NCBI GenBank assembly: GCA_030679955.1
Contig: JAUXSF010000030.1
Coordinates: 103,219-167,218 of the forward strand
Direction: 5' to 3'
Source: Chlamydiales bacterium
Lineage (GTDB): Bacteria; Chlamydiota; Chlamydiia; Chlamydiales; JAJFMA01
Length of the DNA: 64,000 nt
The stretch's first letter is position 1. Each line of letters begins with the position of its first letter. A program made the translations under genes and the position numbers. Shown here one piece after another: positions 36,479 through 44,826 of this stretch. Under the pieces are notes generated by a model. That model saw nothing but the letters and a program-made list of their open reading frames with translations, searched no databases and was not told the DNA's origin.

Positions 36479-38563
36479 CTAATCTAGAAGTGCCTTACGG
36501 CTTAGACGTAATTGACCACGTTCGTTGATATCTAACACTTTCACGTTGATGGCGTCGCCTTCCTTGATCAGGTCACGAAGGTCTTGGACGCGCTCGTGAG
36601 CAAATTCAGAGATATGGCAGAGGCCTTCTTTACCTGGAAGTACTTCTACGAACAGACCAAAAGGCACAATGGAGGTAACTTTACCGTTATAAGTAGCGCC
36701 CACTTCGATTTCAGAGGTGATGCCACGAATAATTGCTTTGGCTTTCTCGATACCTTCGAGGTTAGGGGAGGAGATGCTGATAAGACCTGTGTCGTCTATA
36801 TCGATCTCAACGCCTGTTTGCTCGATGATGGCGCGAATTTGTTTACCACCCGGCCCGATAACCTCACCGATCTTGCTTGGCTTAATGCGCAATGTTTCGA
36901 TGCGTGGTGCGTGATCAGCCAGTTGCTTGCTAGATGGGCAGGCTGCGATCATCTTCTCGAGGATATGTACGCGGCCTTCCTTAGCTTGAGCTAGGGCATG
37001 GCGGATGATCGTGGTGGTAATGCCTTCGACCTTGATGTCCATCTGGAAGGCTGTGATACCTTCAGCGTCACCGCAGATCTTAAAGTCCATGTCACCCAGG
37101 GCATCTTCAAGGCCCAGGATGTCGGATAGAATAGCAAATTTCTCACCTTCAAGAATCAATCCCATGGCGATGCCTGAAACGGCGCGCTTAATCGGCACAC
37201 CGGCATCCATCATAGCGATACAGCCACCGCATACGCTGGCCATCGAGGATGAACCATTGGATTCGGTGATGTTGGATTCGATTCTAATGACGTAAGGGAA
37301 GTCTTCTTGCGTCGGCAGGGCTGGTCTTAGCGCTTTTTCAGCGAGCTTTCCATGTCCTACTTCGCGACGGCCTGGTGAGCCAACTCGACCTACTTCACCT
37401 ACGCTGAAGGGCGGGAAGGTATACTGTAGGTAGAAGCGGTGGCTGCCTTCTCCGTCCAGCGTTTCAAAGCGCTGGGCCATGTTAGCGCCGCCGAGTGTGC
37501 AGACTGCCATTGTTTGTGTTTCACCACGGGTAAACAATGTGCTGCCGTGTACACGTGGCAGAAGAGACATTTCAATGTCGATATTACGGATACACTTGGT
37601 TGTGCGTCCATCGCTACGTAAACCTTCATTAAGGATCATCTTGCGCAGAATCTGCGACTGATGCTCTTTGAATGCTTTTGCTACGTCCAGAGGTTTATGC
37701 GTTGATTCTTTGCCTTCTGGGAGTAGTGTCTCGGTAAGCTTAGTTTTAATCTCCTCAACGCCCAACTCACGTTCTTGCTTCTTAGCAATACGCAGAACTG
37801 TCTCAAGGGGCTTGCCCACGATTTCAGCCACAGCATCAACCGTTTCTTTTGGAACGATGCGTAGTGTATCTGTCTTCTTCGGCTTACCGATCTTAACGCG
37901 CCACTCTTCGAGGGCGTGGCAGATTGTCTTAATCGCGGCATGACCTGTTTCGATGGCCTCAAGCACTTGCTCTTCCGTTAGGAAGTCGCAGTAGCCTTCG
38001 ATCATCAATACTGCGTCTTCAGTACCGGCGATGATTAGATCTAGCTTGGATTTCTCCTGCTCGGTAATCGTTGGGTTTACGACGAATTTGCCGTCGATGT
38101 ACGCAACCTTTACTGCACCGATTGCTTTAAGCAATGGGATATCAGAAACGACTAGGGCAGCTGATGCGGCGCAAATAGCCAAAGGACCCGGAGATACGGT
38201 GCTGTCGAACGACCAAACGTACGATAGTAGTTGTACCTCATTATAATAACCCTCTGGGAACATCGGTCTTATCGGGCGGTCAATAAGACGTGAAGTGAGA
38301 ACTTCTGTCTCTGTTGGACGTCCTTCTCGCTTGAAAAAGCCTCCAACAGTTTTACCTGCTGAAGAGAATTTCTCTTGGTAGTCGACGCGCAGTGGCAAAA
38401 AGTCGATGTCTGGCGAGGCTTTTGGCGAGGCGCAGGCAGTGGAGAATAGAACAGTATTGTTGCAACGCACCAGTACGGCGCCGTTGGCTTGGCGGGCTAT
38501 CTTTCCTGTTTCGAAGGATATTTCATGAGCCCCTACCTTTATAGTAATGACGTGTCTTTCCAT
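36479..38563 (-). CDS. pnp: Polyribonucleotide nucleotidyltransferase (PNPase)
   Basis: A phosphorolytic 3'-to-5' exoribonuclease of mRNA decay. The 694 residues carry two RNase PH domains (about 5-230 and 310-550, the second with FPPFSVGEVGRVGSPGRREVGHG), then a KH domain (IKPSKIGEVIGPGGKQIRAI, near 560) and an S1 domain near 620-690. Length equals the C. trachomatis enzyme. AAAGGA lies upstream of the ATG. It follows rpsO on the same strand, the common rpsO-pnp arrangement, with a terminator between them that probably tunes expression. Confidence 0.97.
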   Translation of the reverse strand: MERHVITIKVGAHEISFETGKIARQANGAVLVRCNNTVLFSTACASPKASPDIDFLPLRVDYQEKFSSAGKTVGGFFKREGRPTETEVLTSRLIDRPIRPMFPEGYYNEVQLLSYVWSFDSTVSPGPLAICAASAALVVSDIPLLKAIGAVKVAYIDGKFVVNPTITEQEKSKLDLIIAGTEDAVLMIEGYCDFLTEEQVLEAIETGHAAIKTICHALEEWRVKIGKPKKTDTLRIVPKETVDAVAEIVGKPLETVLRIAKKQERELGVEEIKTKLTETLLPEGKESTHKPLDVAKAFKEHQSQILRKMILNEGLRSDGRTTKCIRNIDIEMSLLPRVHGSTLFTRGETQTMAVCTLGGANMAQRFETLDGEGSHRFYLQYTFPPFSVGEVGRVGSPGRREVGHGKLAEKALRPALPTQEDFPYVIRIESNITESNGSSSMASVCGGCIAMMDAGVPIKRAVSGIAMGLILEGEKFAILSDILGLEDALGDMDFKICGDAEGITAFQMDIKVEGITTTIIRHALAQAKEGRVHILEKMIAACPSSKQLADHAPRIETLRIKPSKIGEVIGPGGKQIRAIIEQTGVEIDIDDTGLISISSPNLEGIEKAKAIIRGITSEIEVGATYNGKVTSIVPFGLFVEVLPGKEGLCHISEFAHERVQDLRDLIKEGDAINVKVLDINERGQLRLSRKALLD

Positions 38564-38725
38564 GTGAATGATTTCCTTTCCATTCGTAGATGTATATTTG
38601 AGTGTATGTAGGAGGGATGTGAGGGGCTAGGCAAGATAGAACTCAGAAAGCACCCTTTAAGGACTCTTCAAAGGTAGTCTCTGATTTCTATACCTAACTT
38701 CTCCCATGCCCCTGTATAAACTAAA

Positions 38726-38750
38726 AAGGCAGTTGCACAGCAACTGCCTT
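38726..38750 (-). terminator. Intrinsic terminator after rpsO
   Basis: On the reverse strand an 11-bp perfect stem (AAGGCAGTTGC with GCAACTGCCTT) and a three-base loop is followed by TTTTTAG. It separates rpsO from pnp. Confidence 0.85.
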
Positions 38751-38757
38751 ATATTCT

Positions 38758-39027
38758 CTATCTTCTCAGATTGAGCTTCTTAATCAAAGCCTGGTATCTC
38801 TTGGTATCTGTTGAGTTCAGATAGTCCAACAGCCTACGGCGTTGACCCACCAGTTTCAGAAGAGCCAGTCTGGAAGCATGGTCTTTCGGAGCACGTTTTA
38901 GGTGTTCCGTTAGCTCTGCAATCCGTTCTGTCAGAATCGCGATCTGGACGTCGGCTGAGCCTGTGTCCTTCTCGTGAAGCTGGAACTTCTTGGTGATTTC
39001 TTCTTTAGTACCTTTATCCAACGACAT
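38758..39027 (-). CDS. rpsO: 30S ribosomal protein S15
   Basis: The protein binds the 16S rRNA three-way junction early in 30S assembly. From the ATG at 39027 it is exactly 89 residues, the usual length, with [19 protein letters not shown] and the basic C-terminus [22 protein letters not shown] ribosome site supports this start; the ATG at 39090 would add 21 unrelated residues. Position matches CT843. Confidence 0.97.
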   Translation of the reverse strand: MSLDKGTKEEITKKFQLHEKDTGSADVQIAILTERIAELTEHLKRAPKDHASRLALLKLVGQRRRLLDYLNSTDTKRYQALIKKLNLRR

Positions 39028-39171
39028 GTAATGTACCCCCTCCCGTTTGGCGTGAAAAGCGGCGGGTTTATTTATTCTAACTTCTTGCAATTTAAGACAT
39101 GATCATACCATGGATCGGAATTATTAATCAAGTGTAAAGAACGTGCAAAGAAAGATTTTGACGGGTTAGGC

Positions 39172-39426
39172 TCACACCTTCGTGTCTAATATCACCTCGA
39201 TATGCGGGGGATATTTGCCGTAGACATCGCGTCGGACCACTACCCGAAACGGTATCGTCACATTGCCTAGGTGTTTCTCCATCATTAACTCGTCCCAAAC
39301 TTTCTGCTTCAGTTCCTCGTTCACAGGATCGTGGCGGTACTTTGAAAGCAGCTTGCGAATATACTCCTGCTCGCGCTCTCGCAGGATATATTTGCCGTAG
39401 AAGGGGTGTTCGTGATGTTGTGTCAT
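39172..39426 (-). CDS. Small conserved-looking protein, unknown function
   Basis: An 84-residue soluble, charged protein (HPFYGKYILREREQEYIRK, then VVVRRDVYGKYPPHIEVIL). The start is supported by AAGGAAAG 8 bases upstream. An overlapping frame from 39430 has a longer reading frame but poor composition, so I prefer this one. It lies between rpsO and tadA and is divergent from tadA. No family recognised. Confidence 0.6.
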   Translation of the reverse strand: MTQHHEHPFYGKYILREREQEYIRKLLSKYRHDPVNEELKQKVWDELMMEKHLGNVTIPFRVVVRRDVYGKYPPHIEVILDTKV

Positions 39427-39490
39427 GCATCTTTCCTTCTGAAGCTATCTATGCTACAGTTTTACAACTTAACATAGTTGGAATATTTTG

Positions 39491-40000
39491 ATGGAACCTT
39501 TTCCTTTTTCTATTAGTCCGACGACGGACGACGAGCGATTTATGTTAGAGGCGCTTAAGCAGGCTTGGAAGGCTGGTCAGGCCGGTGAAGTTCCTATAGG
39601 CGCTGTTTTAGTGCATCAAGGTCGTGTGATTTCACGCGGTCACAATCAGGTGGAAATGCTGAAAGATGCCACGGCGCATGCTGAGATGCTTTGCCTGACA
39701 GCCGGAGCGGCAGCTATGGAGGCGTGGCGGTTAGCCGACACTGTACTGTACTGTACAATAGAACCTTGTAGCATGTGTGCAGGAGCCGTTTTGCTCTCTA
39801 GGGTACCTGTTATTGTTTGGGGTGCTCCCGATGTTCGCCATGGCGCAAACGGTAGTTGGGTGGATTTGTTTGCTAAACAGCACCCTACCCATAGCGTGGA
39901 AATACGTAAGGGAATTTTAGGTGATTATGCCGCAACCTTAATTCGTGATTTTTTTCAGCGACGCCGTTTAGAAAATAAGGGAAAAAAAGATGAGGAATAG
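39491..40000 (+). CDS. tadA: tRNA-specific adenosine deaminase
   Basis: TadA deaminates wobble A34 of tRNA-Arg to inosine. The zinc motifs are intact: HAE at 63-65 (His63, catalytic Glu65) and PCSMC at 92-96 (Cys93, Cys96). The ATG at 39491 is the start; a TTG just before it opens the same frame. The 169-residue length fits. Position matches CT844, right after pnp and rpsO. Confidence 0.95.
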   Translation: MEPFPFSISPTTDDERFMLEALKQAWKAGQAGEVPIGAVLVHQGRVISRGHNQVEMLKDATAHAEMLCLTAGAAAMEAWRLADTVLYCTIEPCSMCAGAVLLSRVPVIVWGAPDVRHGANGSWVDLFAKQHPTHSVEIRKGILGDYAATLIRDFFQRRRLENKGKKDEE

Positions 40001-40226
40001 TGTCGAGACTTTGCTTCAAGAGTTAGTTGAGGGTCAACAGAAGCGCTTACTTAGATTAGGTCGACAGTTTGTTTCAACTTTGACTCCCGAAGATATGCTG
40101 CAACCCAATGATTATCCTGAACTCGAGCATAACCCAGCGTTTCGTTACGAGGAAGGTGTTCTGGCGGGTATTCAGTCTGCGCAGATGGCCTTACGAGCTC
40201 ACTTTAACGATTCTGAGGATTCTTAA
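39990..40226 (+). CDS. Small acidic protein overlapping tadA, unknown function
   Basis: A 78-residue soluble protein that overlaps the tadA 3' end by 11 bases and so is translated with it. It is helical (SVETLLQELVEGQQKRLLRLGRQF), with a central DMLQPNDYPELEHNPAFRYEEG stretch. Position is that of CT845 in C. trachomatis, but I cannot confirm a match. Its stop codon lies in the left arm of the adjacent inverted repeat. Confidence 0.6.
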   Translation: MRNSVETLLQELVEGQQKRLLRLGRQFVSTLTPEDMLQPNDYPELEHNPAFRYEEGVLAGIQSAQMALRAHFNDSEDS

Positions 40227-40289
40227 CGCAAAGGCGCAGAGACGCAGAGACGCTAAGAACTCCTTGGCGCCTCTGCGTCTTTGCGTTAA
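40223..40289. repeat. TTAACGCAAAG inverted repeat (copy 3), supplies two stop codons
   Basis: TTAACGCAAAGGCGCAGAG and its reverse complement GCCTCTGCGTCTTTGCGTTAA bound this element. The stop codon of the gene ending at 40226 and that of the leftward gene ending at 40286 are both provided by the TTAA ends of the arms. Confidence 0.75.
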
Positions 40290-40867
40290 AATTTCTTATC
40301 GAAATCGGCTAGGGTGCGAATTGTTCGTGTCTCGTAGTCGACAAGCGTTTCATTCATCGACTGTTCCCAAAGCAGGTGGCTCCGCGGCGTCGTTTGATTT
40401 ATCTGACGCAGGCGTTTTAGCACTCGATGTTTGTCTTCTACCATTGCATGTTTGGTTTGCAGGTAGGCTGCTCGGAGGCGTCGAACTTCTGGCGAATCAT
40501 CAATAAAGTGAGAAAAACGCGTTGCCCCCGCGGCCGCTAGCTGGGTAAGGTGCATTCGGTGCAGGCGATGCTTGGCTGTTAGCCAAACTTGATAGACAGC
40601 TTCTGTCTCCACCTTTAACTGCGCTGCGATAAGAATGGATGTCACGCCAAGGAAACCAGCGAAGGATCCCACGATGCCCTTTAGTAGCCAGCAATAACCC
40701 AGATAGAGGTCACAGAGGATCCAATGTGGATGGCACAAAAACAGTACACCGCTAAGTATCAGCAAGAAAGCGCCTAGGTTGAAAAACGTCATCTTGTAGA
40801 AGAAAACCTTCTTTTTCTTTTCGCTGTAAGGCTGTGCCAGATGATTAAAAATGGTCAAAGACTGCAT
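40286..40867 (-). CDS. Two-helix membrane protein, unknown function
   Basis: The start at 40867 is chosen for GGGAGGG 8 bases upstream; the frame could extend to 40948. The 193-residue protein has two adjacent membrane helices at about 27-45 and 58-80, then a basic helical cytoplasmic tail (VWLTAKHRLHRMHLTQLAAAG, and RRLRAAYLQTKHAMVEDKHRVL) likely to be a coiled coil. Closely spaced paired helices recall chlamydial Inc membrane proteins, but this is weak evidence. Confidence 0.6.
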   Translation of the reverse strand: MQSLTIFNHLAQPYSEKKKKVFFYKMTFFNLGAFLLILSGVLFLCHPHWILCDLYLGYCWLLKGIVGSFAGFLGVTSILIAAQLKVETEAVYQVWLTAKHRLHRMHLTQLAAAGATRFSHFIDDSPEVRRLRAAYLQTKHAMVEDKHRVLKRLRQINQTTPRSHLLWEQSMNETLVDYETRTIRTLADFDKKF

Positions 40868-40957
40868 ACGCTTCCCTCCCGAAGTCACGTAGAATACGCA
40901 ACAGTATACGCATGACACTGATTTTTGTCGAATCACGGGGGAAATCAACTAAACAAT

Positions 40958-40991
40958 AAAAAACCACAGCTCATTAGAACTGTGGTTTTTT
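40958..40991 (-). terminator. Intrinsic terminator of PEP-CTERM gene 1
   Basis: Perfect 12-bp stem AAAAAACCACAG/CTGTGGTTTTTT with a ten-base loop; on the reverse strand it ends in a T-run. Confidence 0.85.
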
Positions 40992-41010
40992 GTCAGATGA
41001 ATCGAACTCT

Positions 41011-41661
41011 TTACAAGGATTTAGCGGCGGCCTTGCGACGCTTTAGCATAAACGCTATGGTTAGGAACCCTGCGAACAAAAGGTAGGTTGATGGTTCAGG
41101 TACTGCAACACCCAAGGTGACTACACGAACCCAATCGCCTGGATCGCCAGGAGGAACTGTCATCGAAGCTGTAAAAGAGTTGCCTACGAAGAAAAAGCCA
41201 TCCAAAGGCTCAAATCCGCGCCCTGCAAAGGGCGAAGGATAGGTAGTGCCGGGATTCCCTAGAAAGGGGCTAGATGCTCCTTCTAATAGACCGCCGGTAT
41301 CGCTCATGATCCCAAGAATAATACTGTCAAAGGTCCAGGTAACCGGTCCATGGGAGGTGCTGCCTCCACCAGGGGGATTTAAGAAGAGCATATGGCTACT
41401 TACCACTGTGCCGACAGGAATTGTGGCGCCTAGATCCACAGATAGAGGGTCGGTTAGAGTAAAGTTCTGTACCTCGTTGAACCCTTGCTGCACCAAACCA
41501 GTGGCACCTAGAGGATCATCTTGTACAGAAGATGGTGGGGAGATTATTACCCCACCATTATTCACGCTCGTGATCGCTCCTTCAAGGTCTATACTGCTTG
41601 GTGATGCGAACAGAAACACTCCAATAAAGAAAGCTTGGCTTAGTTTAAACAAACGACTCAT
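41011..41661 (-). CDS. PEP-CTERM secreted protein 1
   Basis: A 216-residue exported protein: signal peptide at about 1-29 (RLFKLSQAFFIGVFLFA), then a beta-rich domain, then the PEP-CTERM sorting tag at 187-210: VPEPSTYLLFAG, a hydrophobic helix, and KRRK. Exosortase normally removes such tags while anchoring or releasing proteins through the envelope. The paralogues at 41925 and 43886 share VNNGGVII..PP, QQGFNE, SSHMIFLN and PGDWVRVVTL. No exosortase is encoded in this window. Its own terminator and upstream repeats make it a single-gene unit. Confidence 0.85.
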   Translation of the reverse strand: MSRLFKLSQAFFIGVFLFASPSSIDLEGAITSVNNGGVIISPPSSVQDDPLGATGLVQQGFNEVQNFTLTDPLSVDLGATIPVGTVVSSHMLFLNPPGGGSTSHGPVTWTFDSIILGIMSDTGGLLEGASSPFLGNPGTTYPSPFAGRGFEPLDGFFFVGNSFTASMTVPPGDPGDWVRVVTLGVAVPEPSTYLLFAGFLTIAFMLKRRKAAAKSL

Positions 41662-41766
41662 ATTATGTTCCTCCTGAAAGTGACGGGTTTTTGTTTTGTT
41701 TATTAATATGCATTATTAGTGCCAATAAGGTAATGTTTAATTAAATAATTAATTGGTAGTAGAAAA

Positions 41767-41842
41767 GACGAAAGAGACCTTAGGGACGATTCTAATGCCC
41801 CTAAGGTCTAAGGTCGCTAATGTCCCTATTGTCTCTTTCGTC
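41767..41842. repeat. GGGAC/GTCCC inverted repeat (copy 3)
   Basis: GACGAAAGAGACCTTAGGGAC pairs with its reverse complement at the other end with two mismatches; the right side repeats TGTCCCTA. It lies upstream of PEP-CTERM gene 1 and past the terminator of gene 2. Confidence 0.6.
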
Positions 41843-41864
41843 CCTTCTATTTTTGAACAAAAAA

Positions 41865-41895
41865 AAGGCTGCGACCCTTGGTGGGTCGCAGCCTT
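41865..41895 (-). terminator. Intrinsic terminator of PEP-CTERM gene 2
   Basis: Perfect 13-bp stem AAGGCTGCGACCC/GGGTCGCAGCCTT with a five-base loop, and a long T-run on the reverse strand. Confidence 0.9.
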
Positions 41896-41924
41896 TGTTT
41901 CAGTCTGCTTGATTAGTTTTTTGC

Positions 41925-42569
41925 CTAACTAATTTCGTTTACTTGTGTCTTACGACGTTTCAGGAAAGCTGCTAGTGACAGGAATCCACCGAATAACAGG
42001 TATGTAGAAGGTTCCGGTACTGCGACGCCCAGGGTGACAACACGGATCCAGTCACCTCTGTCTGGTGGGAATACCACCGTTTTTAATGTGAGTGTGTTAC
42101 CTACGAAGAAGTAACCGTCAATAGGTTCAAGGCCACGTGTTGCGAATGGCGTTGGATACGCCGTGCCAGGATTGCCAAGTTGCGCGTCTGATGCAAATTC
42201 TAGGTTTCCAAGGCCGTCACTCATGACGCCGAGGATAATTCCGTCAAAGGTCCATGATACGTTTCCGTGAGAACCGAACCCGCCAGCAGGGTTTAAGAAG
42301 ATCATATGACTGCTAACGGTATAACCAACAGGTATGGTGCCTAAATCTGTAGCGATAGGATCTGTGACTAACACGTTTTGTTTCTCGTTAAAACCTTGTT
42401 GCATGTCACCTGTTGCCCCACCGGGGTTATCAAAAACAGATGCGGGGGGAGCTATTATAACGCCACCATTGTTCACCCCTGTGATTGTTGCTTCTAGGGA
42501 TGAGGATGACGTTGCAACTAGAAATAAGCCAGCTAGGCCGGCTTGAGCAATTTTAAACAAACGGTTCAT
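41925..42569 (-). CDS. PEP-CTERM secreted protein 2
   Basis: The start at 42569 is fixed by AAGGAG 8 bases upstream; the frame extends to 42755 but without signal-peptide logic. The 214-residue product has a signal peptide (RLFKIAQAGLAGLFLVA), the same beta-rich core as its two paralogues (SSHMIFLNPAGG, SWTFDGIILGVMSD, GDWIRVVTLG) and a C-terminal VPEPSTYLLFGG sorting tag ending KRRK. It is closer to protein 1 than to protein 3. Confidence 0.85.
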   Translation of the reverse strand: MNRLFKIAQAGLAGLFLVATSSSSLEATITGVNNGGVIIAPPASVFDNPGGATGDMQQGFNEKQNVLVTDPIATDLGTIPVGYTVSSHMIFLNPAGGFGSHGNVSWTFDGIILGVMSDGLGNLEFASDAQLGNPGTAYPTPFATRGLEPIDGYFFVGNTLTLKTVVFPPDRGDWIRVVTLGVAVPEPSTYLLFGGFLSLAAFLKRRKTQVNEIS

Positions 42570-42899
42570 TGCTTTTCTCCTTCTTTCCGTTGCACTACTT
42601 TTATAGTTCATTTTTGTAGTGTTAATTTGTGTCGTTCTATGCCTGGGGTACCGCGCTTCAATTAATTCGAGTTGCGGGATGACCATATGATGCAGGTTGC
42701 GTGCCAATTGAAAGTAAATGAGTAAAAAAAAGCGGTATGCCCTTGGACGGGTCATACCGCTCCTGCTGGTAGGTAATGGCTCAAGTCAATGGGAGAAGCA
42801 TCGATTTAAGCCTGCAGGAAAACAATAGTTAGTTAGTGTGTTAAATACTTAACTTAACTAAAGTGAATTATAGATTAAAATTAATTAAAAGTAAAGTGA
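42570..42899. other. Intergenic region upstream of PEP-CTERM gene 2
   Basis: It holds the leader of gene 2, the terminator at 42731-42761 and about 130 AT-rich bases. I see no RNA gene or other reading frame worth calling. Confidence 0.5.
42731..42761 (-). terminator. Intrinsic terminator of the rhomboid-like gene
   Basis: AGCGGTATG pairs with CATACCGCT; the reverse strand then reads eight T residues. It serves the gene at 42900-43805. Confidence 0.85.
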
Positions 42900-43805
42900 T
42901 TACTTGTTCTTTTTGTACTTAGATATTTTACTAAGTCTTCTACGCTCGCGCCAAGATAGAGAGCTTTCCCCTTTAGCGGAGATTTTGGTAAGCATATCGT
43001 CTAGGAACTGCTCATCCTCTGCCTGGCGTTGGTCTAGAGGGATTATTTTGCCGTCGTAGGAGCGCTGGGTGACAAATAGGTTTTTGAGAGCTAGAAGACT
43101 ATTGTCTAGGGGGAGTAGGGGTTCAAAGGGGCTTGATAGCTCCCAAGCCCATAATCCATAAAGGTATCCGACAATAGCGGAAGAGAAGATATAGGCCATA
43201 TTGACAAGGTCGCCCTGAGAGAGATCGACCAGGAAGATCATGGCAAGGTAGCCGTAGATTAACCACTTTGCCTTTACCGGGATGGTTAGGAAAAGCAGGA
43301 ACTCCGTTTCGTGATTCAGCATAGACCAAGCGAAAAGCATGGCCAGAATAGGGCCAGTAGCTCCTCCAATGATAGTGTAGTAGCCCGTTGCCATCATGAC
43401 TAGTAAGGCTGTCAAGGCAGAGACGACAGCGGTTCCTAGGTAGAGCTGCAAAAAATGCCGGGTGCCGTAGCGCTCTACTAGCGCACTGCCGATGACCCAC
43501 AACAGGTACATTTGAAATAAGACGGAAATAATTAATGACAGAGTGATCCCGTAGCCAAAGCTGTTGTACAAGAAGCTATAGCTGACTAGCTGCCAGAGCA
43601 TACCATGAGTGATTCCCCAGTAGGATAAGCTTAGAAGAGTATCTAGTGGGACGCCTAGGAGGCTATGTACTAAGCTATCTGTCAAAGCTACAATTATGGT
43701 AGTCAGAGTAGTAATAAGGATAAGTACCTTAATTACCTGGGGGGTAGAGGAGGGACCGATACTTTCTTGCAGGCGATGCATAGGTTTAGCTGGGGTTAGG
43801 TGCAT
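42900..43805 (-). CDS. Rhomboid-fold membrane protein lacking the catalytic Ser and His
   Basis: The 301-residue protein has six to seven membrane helices and the rhomboid signature region ERYGTRHFLQLYLGTAVVSAL (about 111-131). In active rhomboids the Ser of a GxSG motif and a His in AHxxG form the active site; here the matching places are GATG with Thr150 and AYIFSSAIVG with Tyr205. It is therefore probably an inactive rhomboid that binds membrane proteins without cutting them. The soluble C-terminal 75 residues end in LSWRERRRLSKISKYKK. Start is 43805 or 43781. It lies between PEP-CTERM genes; whether it handles them is an open question. Confidence 0.7.
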   Translation of the reverse strand: MHLTPAKPMHRLQESIGPSSTPQVIKVLILITTLTTIIVALTDSLVHSLLGVPLDTLLSLSYWGITHGMLWQLVSYSFLYNSFGYGITLSLIISVLFQMYLLWVIGSALVERYGTRHFLQLYLGTAVVSALTALLVMMATGYYTIIGGATGPILAMLFAWSMLNHETEFLLFLTIPVKAKWLIYGYLAMIFLVDLSQGDLVNMAYIFSSAIVGYLYGLWAWELSSPFEPLLPLDNSLLALKNLFVTQRSYDGKIIPLDQRQAEDEQFLDDMLTKISAKGESSLSWRERRRLSKISKYKKNK

Positions 43806-43836
43806 TCAGTCTTGCATACTGATGAAAAAAAGAAAA

Positions 43837-43863
43837 CCGTTTGTCGAATGAATCGACAAACGG
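43837..43863 (-). terminator. Intrinsic terminator of PEP-CTERM gene 3
   Basis: Perfect 11-bp stem CCGTTTGTCGA/TCGACAAACGG with a five-base loop and T-rich sequence after it on the reverse strand. Confidence 0.9.
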
Positions 43864-43885
43864 CTTTGTACATGAAGTATTTAGG

Positions 43886-44503
43886 TTATGCGCGGCTGCG
43901 GCGACGGCTCGCAGCAAATAAAGTGAGCACCAAAAATCCGCCTAGAATTAGGTAGGTGCCTGGTTCAGGAACGACGGTGAGTACGCGGATCCAGTCGCCT
44001 GGGTCGCCCAACAATCCATCTGTCATATTGACAGTTAGCGTATTACCGAAAATAACGTAGCTATCGGTAATAACTTCCATTCCCCGACCCGAGAAAGGTG
44101 CGCCTGGGTAAACTGTAAATGGACTGCCTAGGAAGGGAGTTGAAAAGAACTCTTGGACACCAAAAGGATCACTCATTACCCCTAGGACATTTCCATCAAA
44201 GACCCATGTAACACCATTCTGGGTTACCTCTGGGCCTACTGAGTTCAAAAAGATCATGTGGCTATTTACGTGAGTTCCTGGAGGAACTAGAGAAAAAACA
44301 TCCACCAAAGTAGGGGGGGCAGCTGGGATGAAAACACCCTGAAGCTCATTGAAACCTTGTTGGTGATCATTGGTGACAAAGCCATCCAAAACGGCTGGGG
44401 GTGAAGCGATAATTTGACCACCTCCCGCTACACCAATAATACCCGCATTCGCGGCACTAAAAGTAAACAAGCTTGCTACCAATAACGCTTTTACTATTTT
44501 CAT
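43886..44503 (-). CDS. PEP-CTERM secreted protein 3
   Basis: A 205-residue exported protein with AGGAGG close before the ATG, signal peptide MKIVKALLVASLFTFSAANA, a beta-rich core paralogous to genes 1 and 2 (QQGFNELQ, NSHMIFLN, GDWIRVLTV), and a C-terminal tag VPEPGTYLILGG followed by a hydrophobic helix and RRRSR. Gene 3 is the most diverged of the three: it starts GIIGVAGGGQIIASPP where the others have ITxVNNGGVII. Confidence 0.85.
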   Translation of the reverse strand: MKIVKALLVASLFTFSAANAGIIGVAGGGQIIASPPAVLDGFVTNDHQQGFNELQGVFIPAAPPTLVDVFSLVPPGTHVNSHMIFLNSVGPEVTQNGVTWVFDGNVLGVMSDPFGVQEFFSTPFLGSPFTVYPGAPFSGRGMEVITDSYVIFGNTLTVNMTDGLLGDPGDWIRVLTVVPEPGTYLILGGFLVLTLFAASRRRSRA

Positions 44504-44826
44504 ACTTCCTCCTGGAAATATTATTTACAAATAACTAAGTGGCAATTGTTTAAGAACTGTTTTAATCAAACCTTATATAATCATGTTAGAAATACGTAAG
44601 TTATTTATCAACAATTATTTATGAAAACCCCTTCTACGAGTGGAAATTCCACGCAAAAGGGCAGAAAACAAACGACGAAAACGGCCTAGACGACTTAAAA
44701 AGGCACATAGGCTAACTTTCTCTTTAGATCGTTTACGTCGTTTTGGTCCTTCAACCCTAGACTTCCCGCTTGTGGATAAAGTGAAATTTGGATATGGTAT
44801 TGCTTCAATTTGTCAAGGAGCTCACC
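44504..44826. other. Intergenic region before rpmE
   Basis: About 320 bases between divergent genes. It contains a basic-looking stretch with AACGACGAAAACGG and a facing ACGTCGTTTTGGTCC segment that resembles the GGTCC-type repeats near 36365 and 58395, plus the rpmE promoter. Reading frames here are low in quality. Confidence 0.5.
44770..44798 (+). promoter_or_regulatory. Sigma-70-type promoter of the rpmE operon
   Basis: TTGTGG at 44770 and TATGGT at 44793 with a 17-base spacer, followed by the AAGGAG ribosome site at 44815 and the ATG at 44827. Confidence 0.45.

Noticed and set aside
39128..39430. 100-residue frame overlapping the 84-residue gene
   Set aside because: Composition is Arg/Ser/Pro-heavy and it is the other frame of a better-supported gene with the same ribosome site.
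41767..41842. CRISPR-like array of short repeats
   Set aside because: Units are 8 bases, without spacers of regular length, and no cas genes are present; it is a palindromic repeat element.
42570..42755. N-terminal extension of PEP-CTERM protein 2
   Set aside because: The signal peptide and AAGGAG place the start at 42569.
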